From: Pleodorina starrii
Lineage: Eukaryota; Chlorophyta; Chlorophyceae; Chlamydomonadales; Volvocaceae
NCBI GenBank assembly: GCA_030267565.1
Contig: BRXU01000007.1
Coordinates: forward strand, 1,240,001-1,304,000
DNA length: 64,000 nt
Reading direction: 5' to 3'
Shown here: positions 13,001-25,027 of the stretch, piece after piece
How the letters are laid out: each line of letters opens with the position of its first letter
How positions within the stretch are numbered: position 1 is the first letter of the stretch
Notes under the pieces: generated by a model
Seen by the model: only the letters and a program-made list of their open reading frames with translations
Database searches by the model: none
Told to the model about the DNA's origin: nothing
Program-made: the position numbers and the translations under genes

Positions 13001-16000
13001 GCGAGGCCGCACTCGTGGCCATCGCCCGGCGCTTCGAGTCGGCACTCTGGCAGCAGCTGCCGACGCTGTGGACCCTGGTGGCGGGGCCGCTGGGCAGCGG
13101 CGGCGGCGGCGGCGACGGCGACGCCGTCGGCGCCGTGGGCGGCCTCCACGTTTTGCGCGTGGTGGGTCCGGCGCTGGCTCCGCAGCTGCTGCCGAGTGTG
13201 GTGCCGCTGCTGGCGGACGTGTGTCGGTGGGCGAGGCACACCGACCCACGGGTCAGGCAGGCCGCCGCCAAGTGCGCCTCGACGCTGGCGCGATGCTGGA
13301 CGGAGGGCCTTATGCCGGAGCTGCTCAAACAGGTGCGGCCGGGGCCGGGGGCCGGGGCCGGGGGGTGGGCGGGATGGGTGGGTGGGTGTATGCGTGTGTG
13401 TGTTTGTGTAGCGCCTCTCGCGCCGCTCGCCACTCGAGCTGCCATCCGCAGCCATTTCCCCTCGTTTGGCGCCTTCGGCTGCTGGAGGTGCTGGAAGTGC
13501 TGGGCCCGGCCTCTGCAACGTACCACATCCATATATATTGCAACCCTCCCTGCCTGTCAGATATATTACCTGCGCCGTTATTTACCGTTGCCGTTATTTA
13601 CCGTTGCCGTTATTTACCGTTGCCGTTATTTACCGTTGCCGTTAATTTACCGTTGACGGGCTCCGGCCTATCCTCCTGAGGATTGGATAATCCCTTGTCC
13701 CCCGGTTTGTCGCTCCACCTCGCCCCCCCGGGGCCTCCCTCCTATCACTGCGGTTTCCTCTTTATTCCCACCCCCAACCCCAACCCCAACCCCACCACCC
13801 CACCACCCCACCACCTAACCCCAACCCCACCACCCCACCACCCAACCCCACCACCCCACCACCCAACCCCAACCCCAACCCCACCACCCAACCCCAACCC
13901 CACCACCCCACCACCCCACCACCCAACCCCAACCCCAACCCCAACCCCAACCCCAACCCCAACCCCAACCCCACCACCCCACCACCCCACCACCCCACCA
14001 CCCAACCCCAACCCCACCACCACCACTCCACCACCCCAACCCCAACCCCAACCCCAACCCCAACCCCACCACCCCACCACCCCACCACCCAACCCCAACC
14101 CCACCACCACCACCCCACCACCCCAACCCCAACCCCACCACCCCACCACCCCACCACCCAACCCCAACCCCACCACCACCACTCCACCACCCCAACCCCA
14201 ACCCCAACCCCAACCCCAACCCCACCACCCCAACCACCCAACCCCAACCCCACCACCACCACCCCACCACCCCAACCCCAACCCCAACCCCAACCCCAAC
14301 CCCAACCCCAACCCCCCCCCCAACCCCAACCCCCCCCCCAACCCCAACCCCAACCCCACCCCCACCACCCCAACCACCCAACCCCAACCCCACCACCACC
14401 ACCCCACCACCCCAACCCCAACCCCAACCCCAACCCCAACCCCAACCCCACCCCCAACCCCAACCCCCACCCCAACCCCAACCCCAACCCCAACCCCACC
14501 ACCCCACCACCCCAACCACCCAACCCCAACCCCACCACCACCACCCCACCACCCCAACCCAAACCCAAACCCAAACCCAAACCCAAACCCAAACCCAAAC
14601 CCAAACCCAAACCCAAACCCAAACCCAAACCCAAACCCAAACCCCCAAACCCCAACCCCCACCCTCCCTCCAGGTGGTCCCCATGCTGACCTCCCCGGAG
14701 GACGGAGTACGACTGGGTGGTGTGGAGGTGGTGGCCGGCCTGTGCGGCGAGCTGGGTCCCTCCCTGGTGCCGTACGTGGTGCTGCTGCTGGTGCCGCTGC
14801 TGCGCCGAATGAGCGACCCGGCTGCCGAGGTGCGGGCGGCGGCGGCTGGCTGCTTCGGAGCGCTCATGACGTTGCTGCCGCTGGCGCAGGTAAACAGACG
14901 AACGAGAGAGGGGGGGAGGAGGAGGAGGAGGAGGGGGAGGAGGAGGAGGAGGAGGAGGAGGGGGAGGGGGAGGGGGAGGATACACACACACACACACACG
15001 TTGGGGCGCCGTCACGCTTGGCGCTCGGCGCAGCCACTGGTCGGCTACAAGCACTTAATTGGTAACTATCGGAGTCCGTAAGCAGTTCGTTTTCGGGAAG
15101 CTTGACAGGGATCCAGTCGATCTTCAGACTACAACGTCCGCAGGGCTTTTTGTTTCGTTCTTGCAAATTCACTCTTCAACCCCCCCCCCCCCACACACAC
15201 ACACACACACTCTCTCCCGCCACGTGCCCCAGGGTGTGCCCACCCCTCCCGGCCTGGACAGCGACCAGCTGGCTGCCGTACACCAGGACAGCGCCTTCCT
15301 GCTGCAGCTGCTGGACAACCGCAACGTGGCGTCGTACAACTTGCCGTTCCAGCTGCCGTACACTCTGCGGCCGTACCAGCAGGACGGCATCAACTGGCTG
15401 GCCTTCCTGCGCCGCTTCGGACTTCACGGCGTGTTGGCCGACGACATGGGGCTGGGGAAGACGCTGCAGGTGTGAGGATATGAGGGTGTACATGCGTGTG
15501 TGCGTGTGTGGGGGGGGGGGAAGGGAGGAGGGAGCTGTGTGCGTCCGTGTGTATGTGTGTGTGTTTTCGTGTGGCCCTCTTCCCGCCCTCTTCCCGGTGG
15601 CTCCCCACCCCCCGCCCATCCTGACCTATCCGTGGCTAAACCCCGCGCCCATCTCCCCCTCACCCCCCCCCACACACACCCACTCCCACCCGGCCCCAGG
15701 CCTCGTGCATCATGGCGGCGGCTTGTCTAGAAGCAGAGGCCGCATACGCCACCGCCGCCGCCAGCACCGACGACGACGCCGCCACCGCCGCCACCGCAGA
15801 TGCCTCCCTGAAGTCCCCCTCCCCCTCTCCCTCCTCCTCCTCCCCGCCGCCACCCCTGGCGTGTCTGGTGGTGTGTCCTTCTACCCTGGTGGGCCACTGG
15901 GTGCACGAGGTAGAGAGCACCATAGGGCCCGAGGGACTGCGGTCGATGCAGTACGGCGGACAGCCCGGGGAGCGGCTGGCGGCGCAGGTTGCGTTCGACA

Positions 16001-19000
16001 AGTGAGAGGGGGAGAGGGAGGGGTGGGGAGAGAGGGGAGAGAGGGGAGAGGGAGATGGGGAGGGGAGGTTGAGTGGCGAGTGGGTTGCATTGGGATGGAG
16101 AGGAGCCGTGACTGCGTGTATTGTACTGCACTGTACTGCACGTTGGGCCGGGGCTTAAAACCCTCAGCCCCTCCTCCGGCCCCTCCCCCCCGCTGCCCCC
16201 CCCCCCCCCGCCCACCACCTCCCCCCCCAAAACCCTTTCCCGCTTCCCCGCTCCCCCCACTTTGTGCCCGGGCCCGCGCAGATCGCTCCGCGCCCTGAGT
16301 CCGGCCTCGCCCCGGCTGCCGTACAACCTGGTGGTGATGAGTTACGAGTCGCTCCGTGCCGACATTGACTGGGTTTCCTCCCGCCGCTGGTTGTACTGCG
16401 TGTTGGATGAGGGACACGCCATCCGCAACCCTCGCAGCAGGGTCACACAGGCGTGTAAGCGGGTGGTGGCGGAGCACAGGTATGGGGGGGGGGGAGCGGG
16501 GAGAGGGAGGGGAGAAAGGGGAGGGGGGTGGGGGGAAGAAAAGGGGGGGAGGGGCGTACGTGTGCACTGTTGCGGCTGTATGCGCTCGTTCCGCGCCCTC
16601 CGTGCGTCTGTCTCGTCTCGCCTCGCCTGGCCAGCCCGCGCATGGCCTTCCCAGCCCTCCCCTTCCCCCCAAAAAACTCGCCCCTCCACAACCCGACCCC
16701 CTCCCCCCTCCCCCCTCCGTCTCTTTAGGCTGCTCCTGAGCGGTACCCCCATTCAGAACGACGTGCTGGAGATGTGGTCACTGTTTGATTTCCTGATGCC
16801 GGGCTTCCTGGGGCCGGAGAAGGCCTTCAGGGCCAAGTTTGGAAAGGCGCTGCAGGTCTGTGGGGGGTGGTGATGGTGGGTTAGTAGAGGGGTTGTGCGT
16901 GTGCGGGTGGGAGCGGGAGCGGGAGCGGTCCGTCCGGCCCTCGTGCGGTCACGGAGCAGGCAACTCGGCGAATGATTGATCGAGGGGCGTCGCCTGCTGC
17001 TTGGACCTGCGGCGGTTCTGCTCCCGCCCCCCCCCCCCCCCACACACCCACACAACCCACAACCCACAACCCACCCGCTTCGTGCCCCTCCCCAGGAGGC
17101 TCGCGGCAGCAAGCGGGGCAGTCGCGAGGCTGAGGCGGGTCTGCTGGCCCTGGAGGGGCTGCACCGCTCGCTGCTGCCCTTCGTGCTGCGCCGCACCAAG
17201 GGCCAGGTGCTGTCGGACCTGCCGCCCAAGATCATCACCGACATATTCTGCGACCTGTCGGACCTGCAGGCGCGACTCTACGCGGACTTCCAGCAGTCCA
17301 AGGTGGGAGGGGCTGGGGGGGCTGGGGGGTTATCCACGTATAGGACGGAGCCCGTAAAGGGTATCGAATGAGAAAGAAATCCTTCCTGTCTGCAAAAGAA
17401 AAACGAGGTAAAGACGGGCAGACGCAGACGCAGCCACGAACACAGACACAGACACATACACAGACGCTCCCCAGCAGGTCAGGATAGGGCGCAGGGGGAA
17501 CCCGCGTGTGTTGTAATGCACCCGCAGTGCCGCTTCGGTTGCTCGTCTCCCGCGTCTCTCGCTCACTCACTCACTCGCTCACTCACTCACTCACTCATTT
17601 TCGGCCGGGCGTCGTCCGTTCCGTTCCGTTCCGCAGGCGAGCTCCGAGGCGGTGGAGGCGCTCCGCTCCGGCGAGGCGCGCCGCGCCGCCGCCGCCGGCA
17701 GCGACGACGCCGGCGATGGCGGCGGCGCTGTGGCGGGCGCCTCGCCCCACGTGTTCGCCTCTCTGCAATACCTCCGCAAGCTGTGCAGCCACCCGGGGCT
17801 GGTGATGGACCTGGGCCTGCCCGCGCACCGCGCCGCGGCGGCGGCGGTGCTGCGCACCACCGAGCCCGCCGCCGTCGACTGCGCGCTGCGGCGGCTGAAG
17901 CACGCGCCCAAGCTGGCGGCACTGCGCGACATCCTGACCACATGCGGCGTCATTGAGACGGCGGCCGACGGCGACGACGACGCCGGCGGCGGCGGCGCCG
18001 ACGACGACGTCGACGGCGGCGGCTCCGCCGCCGCCGCCGCCGCCTCCGGCGGCGGCGGCGGCAGCAGCGGCCACCGACTGCTGGTCTTTGCGCAGCATAA
18101 GGCCCTTTTGGATCTCGTGGAGCGGGATCTCTTGACGCCGTACGGCGTGTCGTACCTTCGGTTGGACGGCAGCGTGGAGGCGGGCGCGCGCTTCGGCATC
18201 GTTCAGCGCTTCAACACCGACCCCACCATTGACGTACTGCTGCTGACGACGGGGGTGGGCGGCGTGGGTCTCAACTTGACAGCCGCCGACACGGTTGTGT
18301 TTTTGGAGCACGACTGGAACCCCATGAAGGACATGCAGGTACGGCGGCGGTACGGCATGGTACAGCTTGTTGGTTGCGGGCGTTGCGGAGAAGTGGTTGG
18401 GGGCGGTTGGGGACGAGGGCTGAGGAGGCTGGGGCGGCTGCGAGTCCTGTACGACCAACGACCCCAACCACCTATCGGAGAAGCCCCGGGGGCGGGGGCT
18501 GTGGCGGTGGTGGGCGGTGGGAAGGGTCTCTGCTCTCAGCTCTCAGCTCCCTCTCCCACCTCTTGGCACAACCCTCACTGGGGAATGGAGGCGGGACACC
18601 GCGCCGGGGGGGTCGCTTCCCTTTCCTTCCCTTCTCATTTCTCGCCTCGCCTTCCCCTCCCCTCCCCGCCCTCCTCCCCGTCCCCCCCCCCACCCCCCCT
18701 CCACACACCCAGGCCATGGACCGCGCGCACCGACTGGGCCAGCGCCGCACCGTCAACGTCTACCGCCTCCTCACCCGCCACACCCTGGAGGAGCGCGTCA
18801 TGGGCCTGCAGCAGTTCAAGATGGACGTCGCAGCAGCCGTGGTGAACGCCGACAACATGAGCATGGACAACATGGATACGGCCTCACTGCTGGACGTGTT
18901 TGGGGGAGGAGGAGGCGCCTCCGGCGCCTCCGGCGCCTCCGGCGCCGGCGCCGCCTCCGGCGGCGCCGGCGGCGGCGGCTCCGCCGCCGCCGCCGGCCTG

Positions 19001-19270
19001 CTGCCCTCGGAGGTTGAGATGGCGGAGGCTGCCGCGGCGGAGGCGGCGGGCGAGGGGCGCAAGGGCGGCAAGGCGGCGCCCAAGAGCGGTCTGGCGGCGG
19101 CGCTGGCGGCGATGGGGGAGATGTGGGACGAGACGCAGTACAGTCGGGAGTTCAGTATGGAGGCATTTATGAGGAAGATTGGAGGAGGGGGAGGGGGAGG
19201 AGGGGATGGGGGGGCGGGTGGAGGCGGAGGCGGAGGCGGGGGGCGGGGGCGGGGTCACAAGGGCAAGTGA
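5940..19270 (+). CDS. MOT1: MOT1/BTAF1 TBP-associated Swi2/Snf2 ATPase, 22 exons
   Basis: MOT1 is the nuclear ATPase that strips TATA-binding protein from DNA. Exons: 5940-5997, 6074-6168, 6334-6579, 6821-7342, 7914-8015, 8453-8654, 8952-9091, 9484-9619, 10075-10253, 10511-11032, 11288-12190, 12334-12477, 12636-12813, 12929-13332, 14674-14889, 15233-15469, 15700-16001, 16282-16479, 16729-16855, 17096-17302, 17637-18338, 18713-19270. The frame is continuous, about 2125 residues against ~1850-1870 in human and yeast; the excess is Ala/Gly/Gln runs. The N-terminus ([20 protein letters not shown]) and later HEAT repeats ([40 protein letters not shown]) match the family. Helicase motifs: [10 protein letters not shown] (~1417), DEGH (~1571), LLSGTPIQN (~1597), then [17 protein letters not shown] and [20 protein letters not shown] near the C-terminus. 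The ending [19 protein letters not shown] is also typical. All junctions are GT-AG. Confidence 0.96.
8681..8724 (-). repeat. Dispersed repeat B copy
   Basis: TTTCGCAGCGGAGAAGGAGA then CGGCGTTAGCGAACGGACCC is the reverse orientation of repeat family B. It lies in MOT1 intron 6. Confidence 0.7.
10335..10510 (+). repeat. CCTGA and CGACC pentamer runs next to an acceptor
   Basis: Four to five tandem CCTGA units lie at about 10340-10368. Five CGACC units lie at 10483-10505 and run into the GGCGCAG acceptor of MOT1 exon 10. Confidence 0.6.
12242..12305 (+). repeat. Three tandem copies of the GACCC-RY-GGGTC palindrome
   Basis: The 12-mer GACCCGTGGGTC occurs at 12242 and 12268, with a one-base variant at 12294, set in a 26-base unit that also carries GCTGAGGACT. 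It sits in MOT1 intron 11. The same palindrome is found singly at many other places in the window. Confidence 0.85.
13574..13680 (+). repeat. 16-bp tandem repeat running into a repeat A fragment
   Basis: The unit CCGTTATTTACCGTTG is repeated about five times and then passes without a break into GACGGGCTCCGGCCTAT, the core of dispersed repeat A. The tandem unit appears to derive from the first bases of repeat A (TTACCGTT). It lies in MOT1 intron 14. Confidence 0.75.
13770..14661 (+). repeat. CCCCAA / CCCCACCA minisatellite filling an intron
   Basis: About 0.9 kb is made of CCCCAA hexamers mixed with CCCCACCACC units. It turns into a clean run of CCCAAA hexamers near 14565-14640. It fills most of the 1341-base MOT1 intron 14 between coding exons ending at 13332 and starting at 14674. 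The composition creates long open frames in several frames on both strands that have no coding value. The complementary strand is G-rich, with closely spaced G-tracts able in principle to form G-quadruplexes. Confidence 0.93.
17330..17405 (-). repeat. Dispersed repeat A, long copy
   Basis: GGTTATCCACGTATAGGACG, then GAGCCCGTAAAGGGTA, then a tail ending in TGCAAAAGAAAAACGAGGTA. The tail matches the copy near 51940 on the opposite strand, showing that the repeat unit is about 75 bases, not only the 37-base core. It lies in MOT1 intron 20. Confidence 0.75.
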
Positions 19271-21310
19271 GGGGGCGGAGGATCGGGGGGCTGGAGGTCG
19301 CGACGTTCCGGCGGAATGTCCGGGTTTTAGGGTTTCGTGGTTTGGCTGGGCTGGGCTGGGGTGGGGTGGTGCGTGCTGCAGGAGGCTCCGGCGGGGGGAA
19401 GTTGGCTGCGGGTGGATTTCGGATCCTCGCGAGGACTGTACGTTCGTGTAGGTACGGCAGTTAGGTACGGCAGTGCAGGTACGGCAATGCAGGCACAGGG
19501 ATTTCTGGGGACCCCGTAGTCGGGACGCCAGCCGGGTTTGTGTTGAGAGCAGTCAGGCGCGTCATGTCGTGGATTGACGCGTCATGTCATCGCGTCACAT
19601 CGTACTTGCAGTACAGTACAGTACGGGCAGGGCAGGGCAGGGCAGGAAGGCAGCGGCAGAGATTGAGGATACCTTAGTAGCGGCTGGGGCGTGTTTCCCA
19701 CACTTACCCACACTGACCTCGCCCCTGTGAAGGCGGAGGACTCGGTCTCCAGATGTGCGGCGGCCCCAGACGGCTTCTCCAACACGCGATGCCGGTACTT
19801 CAAGCTTTCCCAATTTGCTTCCGAACTCGGAAAAGACCGTGGTTGTTTTTATATTGTTATTACGGTACCGGTACGGGTTTCGCCAGCCGGCGCTTGATCT
19901 GCAGTCCCTCCGAACTGCCGAACTGGGGCTCTCTTGCTGTTGTTGTTCCTTACGTCTCTTGAGTATGGGTATGAGTTGAGACTTGAGAGACCAGGTGCGT
20001 GTGAGGCGGAGGAGGAGCCTCATGGCTTTCAGTGTCAGAGGGTGGGGTGGGGGGGGTGGGGGAGCAGCGAGGAAACACACAGGGTCCGAAGGCCGTCAGA
20101 GCCGGCACTGTTTGGCGGAGGGGGGTAGAACGCTGGTTGGTTGGTTTGGTTGGGGGGGAGAGGGGGCCGGAGAGAGGGGGGGTCGGAGGGAGAGGGAGGG
20201 GCGGAGGGGGTAAGTCGACCCGTGGGAAGCTTGTTGGGGTTGGAACGCGATTACCGGTATGGCGGGCGGGTGGGTGAGTGGGTGGTTGGGCTACAGGCCG
20301 AGCGGACAGAAAGGAGGTCTTGGCAGCCCAGGGGGGGGGGGTGTGCCCCGGCGGGTGCAGAGGGGAGGAGGATTGGGGAGGAGGAGCATCGCATTCGCGA
20401 TACATGCGCTCGGTGGTGGTGGTGGTGGTGGTGGTGGGTTCCCAGCCGAGACGGAGGGACCGACGAAGGGACGGACGGGCGGGCGGATGAGCGGGTCGTG
20501 ACACATAATTGCGGGTTGGGACACAACAATTTGCGTATTTGGGACGTCTGTGTGTGTGCGACCGCCTTTCAACATTTCAACTCGACCCATGTTTCGAAGC
20601 CGCACGCCGCCAAAGGGGAGACGCAGCCGACGGACGGATGTTTGCCAACGGACGGGTGTTTCCCCCTCCCCCCCCGTTTCCCCCTCCCCCCGTTCACGGG
20701 CTCCGGCCTATACGTGGATAACCCCCCCGGGGATATAACACCCCCCCAGGGGCCGGGGGGGGAGGGGAGATGGGGCGGCGGCGGCAACTGAACGTTGGAG
20801 CGGATCTCACCCACACCGCCAGGTGGGCGGGCCGAGGCTCGACCAGTTCAGTTCAGTAGTTCTTGCGTTATTGTTACATTTACAGCTGGGCTCCAGGCCC
20901 CAAGGTGTAGAGCCGGCGGGCTATCAAGGCGGGGAGGCAGACAGGCACTCCAAGCGTTGCAAGTGACACCTGCGACTGACGTCAGGAAGCTCTGGCGGCC
21001 GGGGATGCTTTGGCCGCCACAAGCCACACGCCTAGGCCAAGCACCTTCGCAACAACCCAAAACCAATCAAAGGATACAAAGCATTTTCTGCGTCCTTGCA
21101 TTTTTCTTCCAGGGTTTCTCGGCGTGCAGATCAGGGTTGCCCAGTAGTTGTCCGAAGTGCAGCAGTCAGTCCTCAGCGCTGCTCAGCCAATTTGTTTGAG
21201 TCGGCTTTTGAAAATCTAGACATCATCATCCTGACAAAGGACAACGATCCATCACCAGCAGCTTTGCAAAACCGCATTTTTCGCATACCGTAAACCATTT
21301 GCGCGGAGAC
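19271..21310. other. Intergenic region with repeat A, no gene seen
   Basis: About 2 kb lie between MOT1 and the tocopherol-cyclase-like gene. Near 19455-19490 the word GTACGGCA occurs three times in about 30 bases. A copy of repeat A lies at 20687-20733. The part from about 20850 is lower in GC and probably holds the promoter and leader of the next gene. Short open frames here have no family-like content. Confidence 0.5.
20687..20733 (+). repeat. Dispersed repeat A, good copy
   Basis: CGTTCACGGGCTCCGGCCTA followed by TACGTGGATAACC, the closest copy to the apparent family consensus. Intergenic. Confidence 0.8.
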
Positions 21311-24063
21311 ATGAATCGACAAATCGCCTGCGCGCGATTCCTGCCGGCGGCGATCTGCCTCCTTTTACTAGCGCTGCTGAACGCGCAAACCCTACGGGCA
21401 TCGGCGACACAGCCAAAACAGCTGCGACAGCCAAAACAGGCAACAACAACGATGATAGAAACAGTATCTGCCGCCGACAGCGGCAGCGACGATGGCGCCT
21501 TGGGCGCCGCCTCCGGCGCCAGCCCCCAACCCGCGGTTTGCAAACGCCTGCTGAGCTCCTGCAATGTGAGTAATGCGGATTACAACCCCCACGTGCCGCC
21601 GGCGACTGCGGGCTCTCGCACCTGGTTCGAGGGCTGGTACCTCCGAGTAACGAGCGACGGAGACGAAGACGGCGATGGCGGTGGTGGTGGCGGCGGCGAC
21701 CGGAAGGGCGGCACCACTTCGTTCGCCCTGGGAATCGGCCATTTCCCCGGTGAGTGGGTGGGGCCCTGAAGTGCTGCGTCCTGCGCCGTACTGCTGCGCC
21801 GTACTGTGTACAACACAAAGCTGCCTCCGCCTCCGCCCCCGCGCCCCCTGCCTCCCCCCCCCCGGGGCAGACCAGCACCTTCCCAACCCCTCCGCCGCCT
21901 GCTTCCTCGTCGTCTCCTCCGCCTCCAAGGGCGCCGCGCCGCGCCTCTACACACGCAACTTCGACTCCCTACGAGTCGAATCGCCCGCTCCGCCGCCGCC
22001 AGACGCCTCCGGTCGCGGTCGGCCCCGCAACGCCGACAGCTCAGGGACATGCAGCGGCGGCGGCGGCGGCGGCGCCGCCGCCGCCGACGACGACAGCGCT
22101 GGTGCCGTGAGCTTCGCTCTGGAAGCCCGCAGCGGCGCCGACGGCGCCACGTCGGGGGAGGATTTCTGTCAGTGGGAAGTGACCCAGGGGTCGGTCCGCG
22201 TCGAGGCGCGGCTGGGCGGCGCCCGCCTGCGGCTCCGCTCGACGGCGGGCGCCTGCGCCGCCGCCGACCCGTGGGACGGTCCCGAGGCGCCCGCGCCCGA
22301 GGGCTGGGTCGCCAAGCTGGGTTTCCTGCTGCGCCTGCGGTACAATGTACTGAGCCTGGACACGCCCGTACAGTACGAACTACGGGAGGGCGCTGGCTCG
22401 GGGGGCGAGGATCAGAACGGCGACGGCGGCGGCGGCGACGGCGCGGACGCGTGCGCGTTGGTTTCGGAGGCGGCTCGTGTGGATGCGGCTAAGGACGCGG
22501 GCGGAGTGCTGGGCGCAGCTGCTGCAGAGATGATGACGGCCGACGGAGTGGCGGCGGCGGATGCGGGGCCGCTGCTGTCGCTGCCGCCGCCGCCGCGGCC
22601 GCCGCGGCCGGTGGTCTGGCGGGGTGGTCGGCTTCATCTGGAAAAGAACTGGGGGGAGACGTTTCCGGACCAGTGGTTGTGGACTCAGGGGCATCGGAGC
22701 GACGCGGCCGGTCAGGTGCGGGATGGTGGAGGTGGGGAGGTTTGGGGTCGTTTGGGGGTCGTTGGGGGTCGGTTAGGTATGCAGCTGCTTCTCCCTCTCT
22801 CCAGCTCCCATCACTCGATTGGCCGCCAAACCCGCCTTCACGGACCGCCAGAGGCCAAACCCGCCTCAGCCCGTGGGCTTCCTTAACCCGCTCCCCTCCT
22901 TTTTCCCTTCCTTCCCCTTCCGAACCTCTCTCCCACCCCCAACCCCACGCACACACCCCCACACACCCGCTGCTGCCCCCGCTCGACTCTCGTTTCTTTC
23001 CGCAACTCAGGCCTCATTCGTGCTGGCCGGCGGGCTGCTGCCCCACGTGCTGGAGCCGCTCGTCCCACCCGTACGGACGTACGTCCTGTCGTACCATCCC
23101 CCACCCCCCGCGGCGCGCTTCACGGTGGATTCGCGCGATCCGCCGCTGTTCAGTTCGCTGACTGTGCGCGGCTGCGAGGGGGTCTTCTCCCTGGAGTTGT
23201 ACGGCATACACCATGTCGTACAGGTAGTCGCGTCGGCGGACCCGGGCACCTTCCAGGCGATCCCCTGCCCCACCGGGTCGGGCTTCCGGGTGAGTGAGTG
23301 GCTGGGTGGGGGGGGGGTGGCTGTGTGTGTGTGTTTGTTTCGTAGCTGGTCGGGTCGGGTCCGCTCGGGGCGGGGCGCGAGGGAACGGAGGGGGGGGGTT
23401 ATCCACGTATAATCCGGTTGGTGGTGGTGGAGGGATGGGGTTCGGCAGCTGGTAGTCGGATTGGTACGCGAAGACCAATTCCTTCAGGCGGGGGGGGAGG
23501 GGGGAGCAGGGAACACGACCCCCCGAACCAACACCAACCGGGCGGTACCCCCCTGCCTCCCTCCCTCCCCCTCATCGCCTCCCTCCCTCCCTCCCCCTCA
23601 TCGCCTCCCTCCCTCCCTCCCCCTCATCGCCTCCTCCATCACTCCATGCTGCCCCCCCGCCCGCCCCCGCCGTCTTCCACTCCCCCCGCCCCCCCCAAAC
23701 ACACACACACACAAACACACACGCCCGCAGAACTACTCGATCGAGTCCTTCTCCGCCCGGGTGCAGCTGCGAGTGCTGCGGCGGCCCTACCCCCTCGCAC
23801 CCCCCGCCGCCGCCACACTGCTCTGGGAGGACACCTTCTCCAGGGCGGCCCTGGAGTTCGGGGGCGGCTACGTGTGTCCGGAGGCCATGCCGCAGCTGAG
23901 CAACGTGGTGGGGGCGTGGGGGCACGACGGCGGTGGTGGTGGTGGTGGTGTGGCGGCGGCGGCGGCGCGGGACGACAGCGATGTGGCGGCAGCGGCAGCG
24001 GCGACGGAGGAGGGGGAGCGGGGGTGGGAGGGGCAGGAGCAAGCCGTGGATGTGCAGCGATGA
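21311..24063 (+). CDS. Tocopherol-cyclase-like protein with N-terminal signal-like segment
   Basis: Four exons: 21311-21749, 21871-22715, 23011-23289, 23731-24063, in frame throughout, about 631 residues. The tocopherol cyclase (VTE1-type) hallmarks are visible: an early WFEGWYLRVTSD at residues 105-116 and HLEKNWGETFPDQWLW at about 402-417. Known members close the chromanol ring of tocopherol precursors in plastids. Here the N-terminus (MNRQIACARFLPAAICLLLLALLNAQ) looks like a signal peptide or membrane anchor more than a classical transit peptide, so a relative acting outside the plastid is possible. Acidic, Gly- and Ala-rich insertions enlarge the protein beyond ~400-490 residues usual for VTE1. 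The C-terminal ~60 residues are low complexity. The substrate is not known from sequence. The start is the first in-frame ATG after an upstream stop region. Confidence 0.8.
23397..23412 (-). repeat. Repeat A fragment
   Basis: GGTTATCCACGTATAATCCG matches one end of repeat A. It lies in intron 3 of the tocopherol-cyclase-like gene. Confidence 0.55.
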
Positions 24064-25027
24064 GGGCAGCTGCCAGGTGGCTGTGTTTTTATTTAAAAGG
24101 CTGATCAGTGATGAGTGGGGTGATTGCTGATGGGTGATTGGGGGCCGGAGGGTGTGTGGTGTGCAGTGTGGTGTGATGCGGTGTGGTGCAGTACGGTGGT
24201 GCGGCATCTGTGGAGGTGTAGGGTGTGAGAAAGAGAGCAGCCGCCCCCCTCCCCTCCCTCCCCTTCATTCCCCTCCATTCCGCCGGAGCTCCCCCCTCCC
24301 CACCACCACCACCACGTACGGTACCACACACCACGCGCCTGATGAAAATCAACCAGAAAACCCTAAGCCCAACAACCGACCAGATGAGAACACCCCAACA
24401 CAAACCACACCCCACCACACCATAACACCAATACCAGTACCAAACGAAACCCCCAGGCACCCCCCCGCCCGCATCGGCGCACCGCACCGGACCGCACCGC
24501 AGTACCCACCGGCGGCACGTTCCCCCTCCCCCCCCCTCCGACTCTCCACACCCAACCACCACCACCACCAGCACCACCAGTAGCAGTGTTCCGAAGGCCC
24601 ACGAGCAGTTTTCCGCTGCCACCCACTGCCGTACCAACCGTTGCCGGACAACTGCCGCAAGCCCGCGACCAACCACTGCCCCACTGCTCGTCGTCTCCGT
24701 TAGCGGTGCTCTGGTGCACCAACCCAACCCACCGAGGCGCACACAGCCTCTTTCCCCGTCCCCAGCGGCTGCTGCGGCTGCTGCCCGCCCCGGGAGGGAG
24801 GGGGACAGGGCCTCCCCTCTCCGCCCCTCACTGCTGCTCTGAGTTGGGAGTTGGGGGGAAGTTGAACGGACCGGCTCTGTCCCCGGGGTGTGTCCCCGGC
24901 TCCGCACTGCGACTGACGGGCCAGAGGCGGAGACGGTGGTGGCGGAGAAACTGCCACACCTCGCCCTCCTCCTCCTGCCCCTCCTACTCCTCGCTCTCCT
25001 CCTCCCCCTCCTCCCCCTCTACTCCGG
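24064..25027. other. Convergent 3' intergenic region
   Basis: The tocopherol-cyclase-like gene and RPB7 end towards each other across this stretch. It contains CAC/CCA-rich and pyrimidine-rich sequence and presumably both 3' UTRs. I see no gene and no clear TGTAA poly(A) signal. Confidence 0.45.

Noticed and set aside
13683..15065. 460-codon plus-strand frame and ~400-codon minus-strand frames rich in Pro/Asn/Thr or Gly/Trp/Val
   Set aside because: They are produced by the CCCCAA minisatellite in MOT1 intron 14. All frames stay open in such sequence, and the flanking exons splice cleanly across it.
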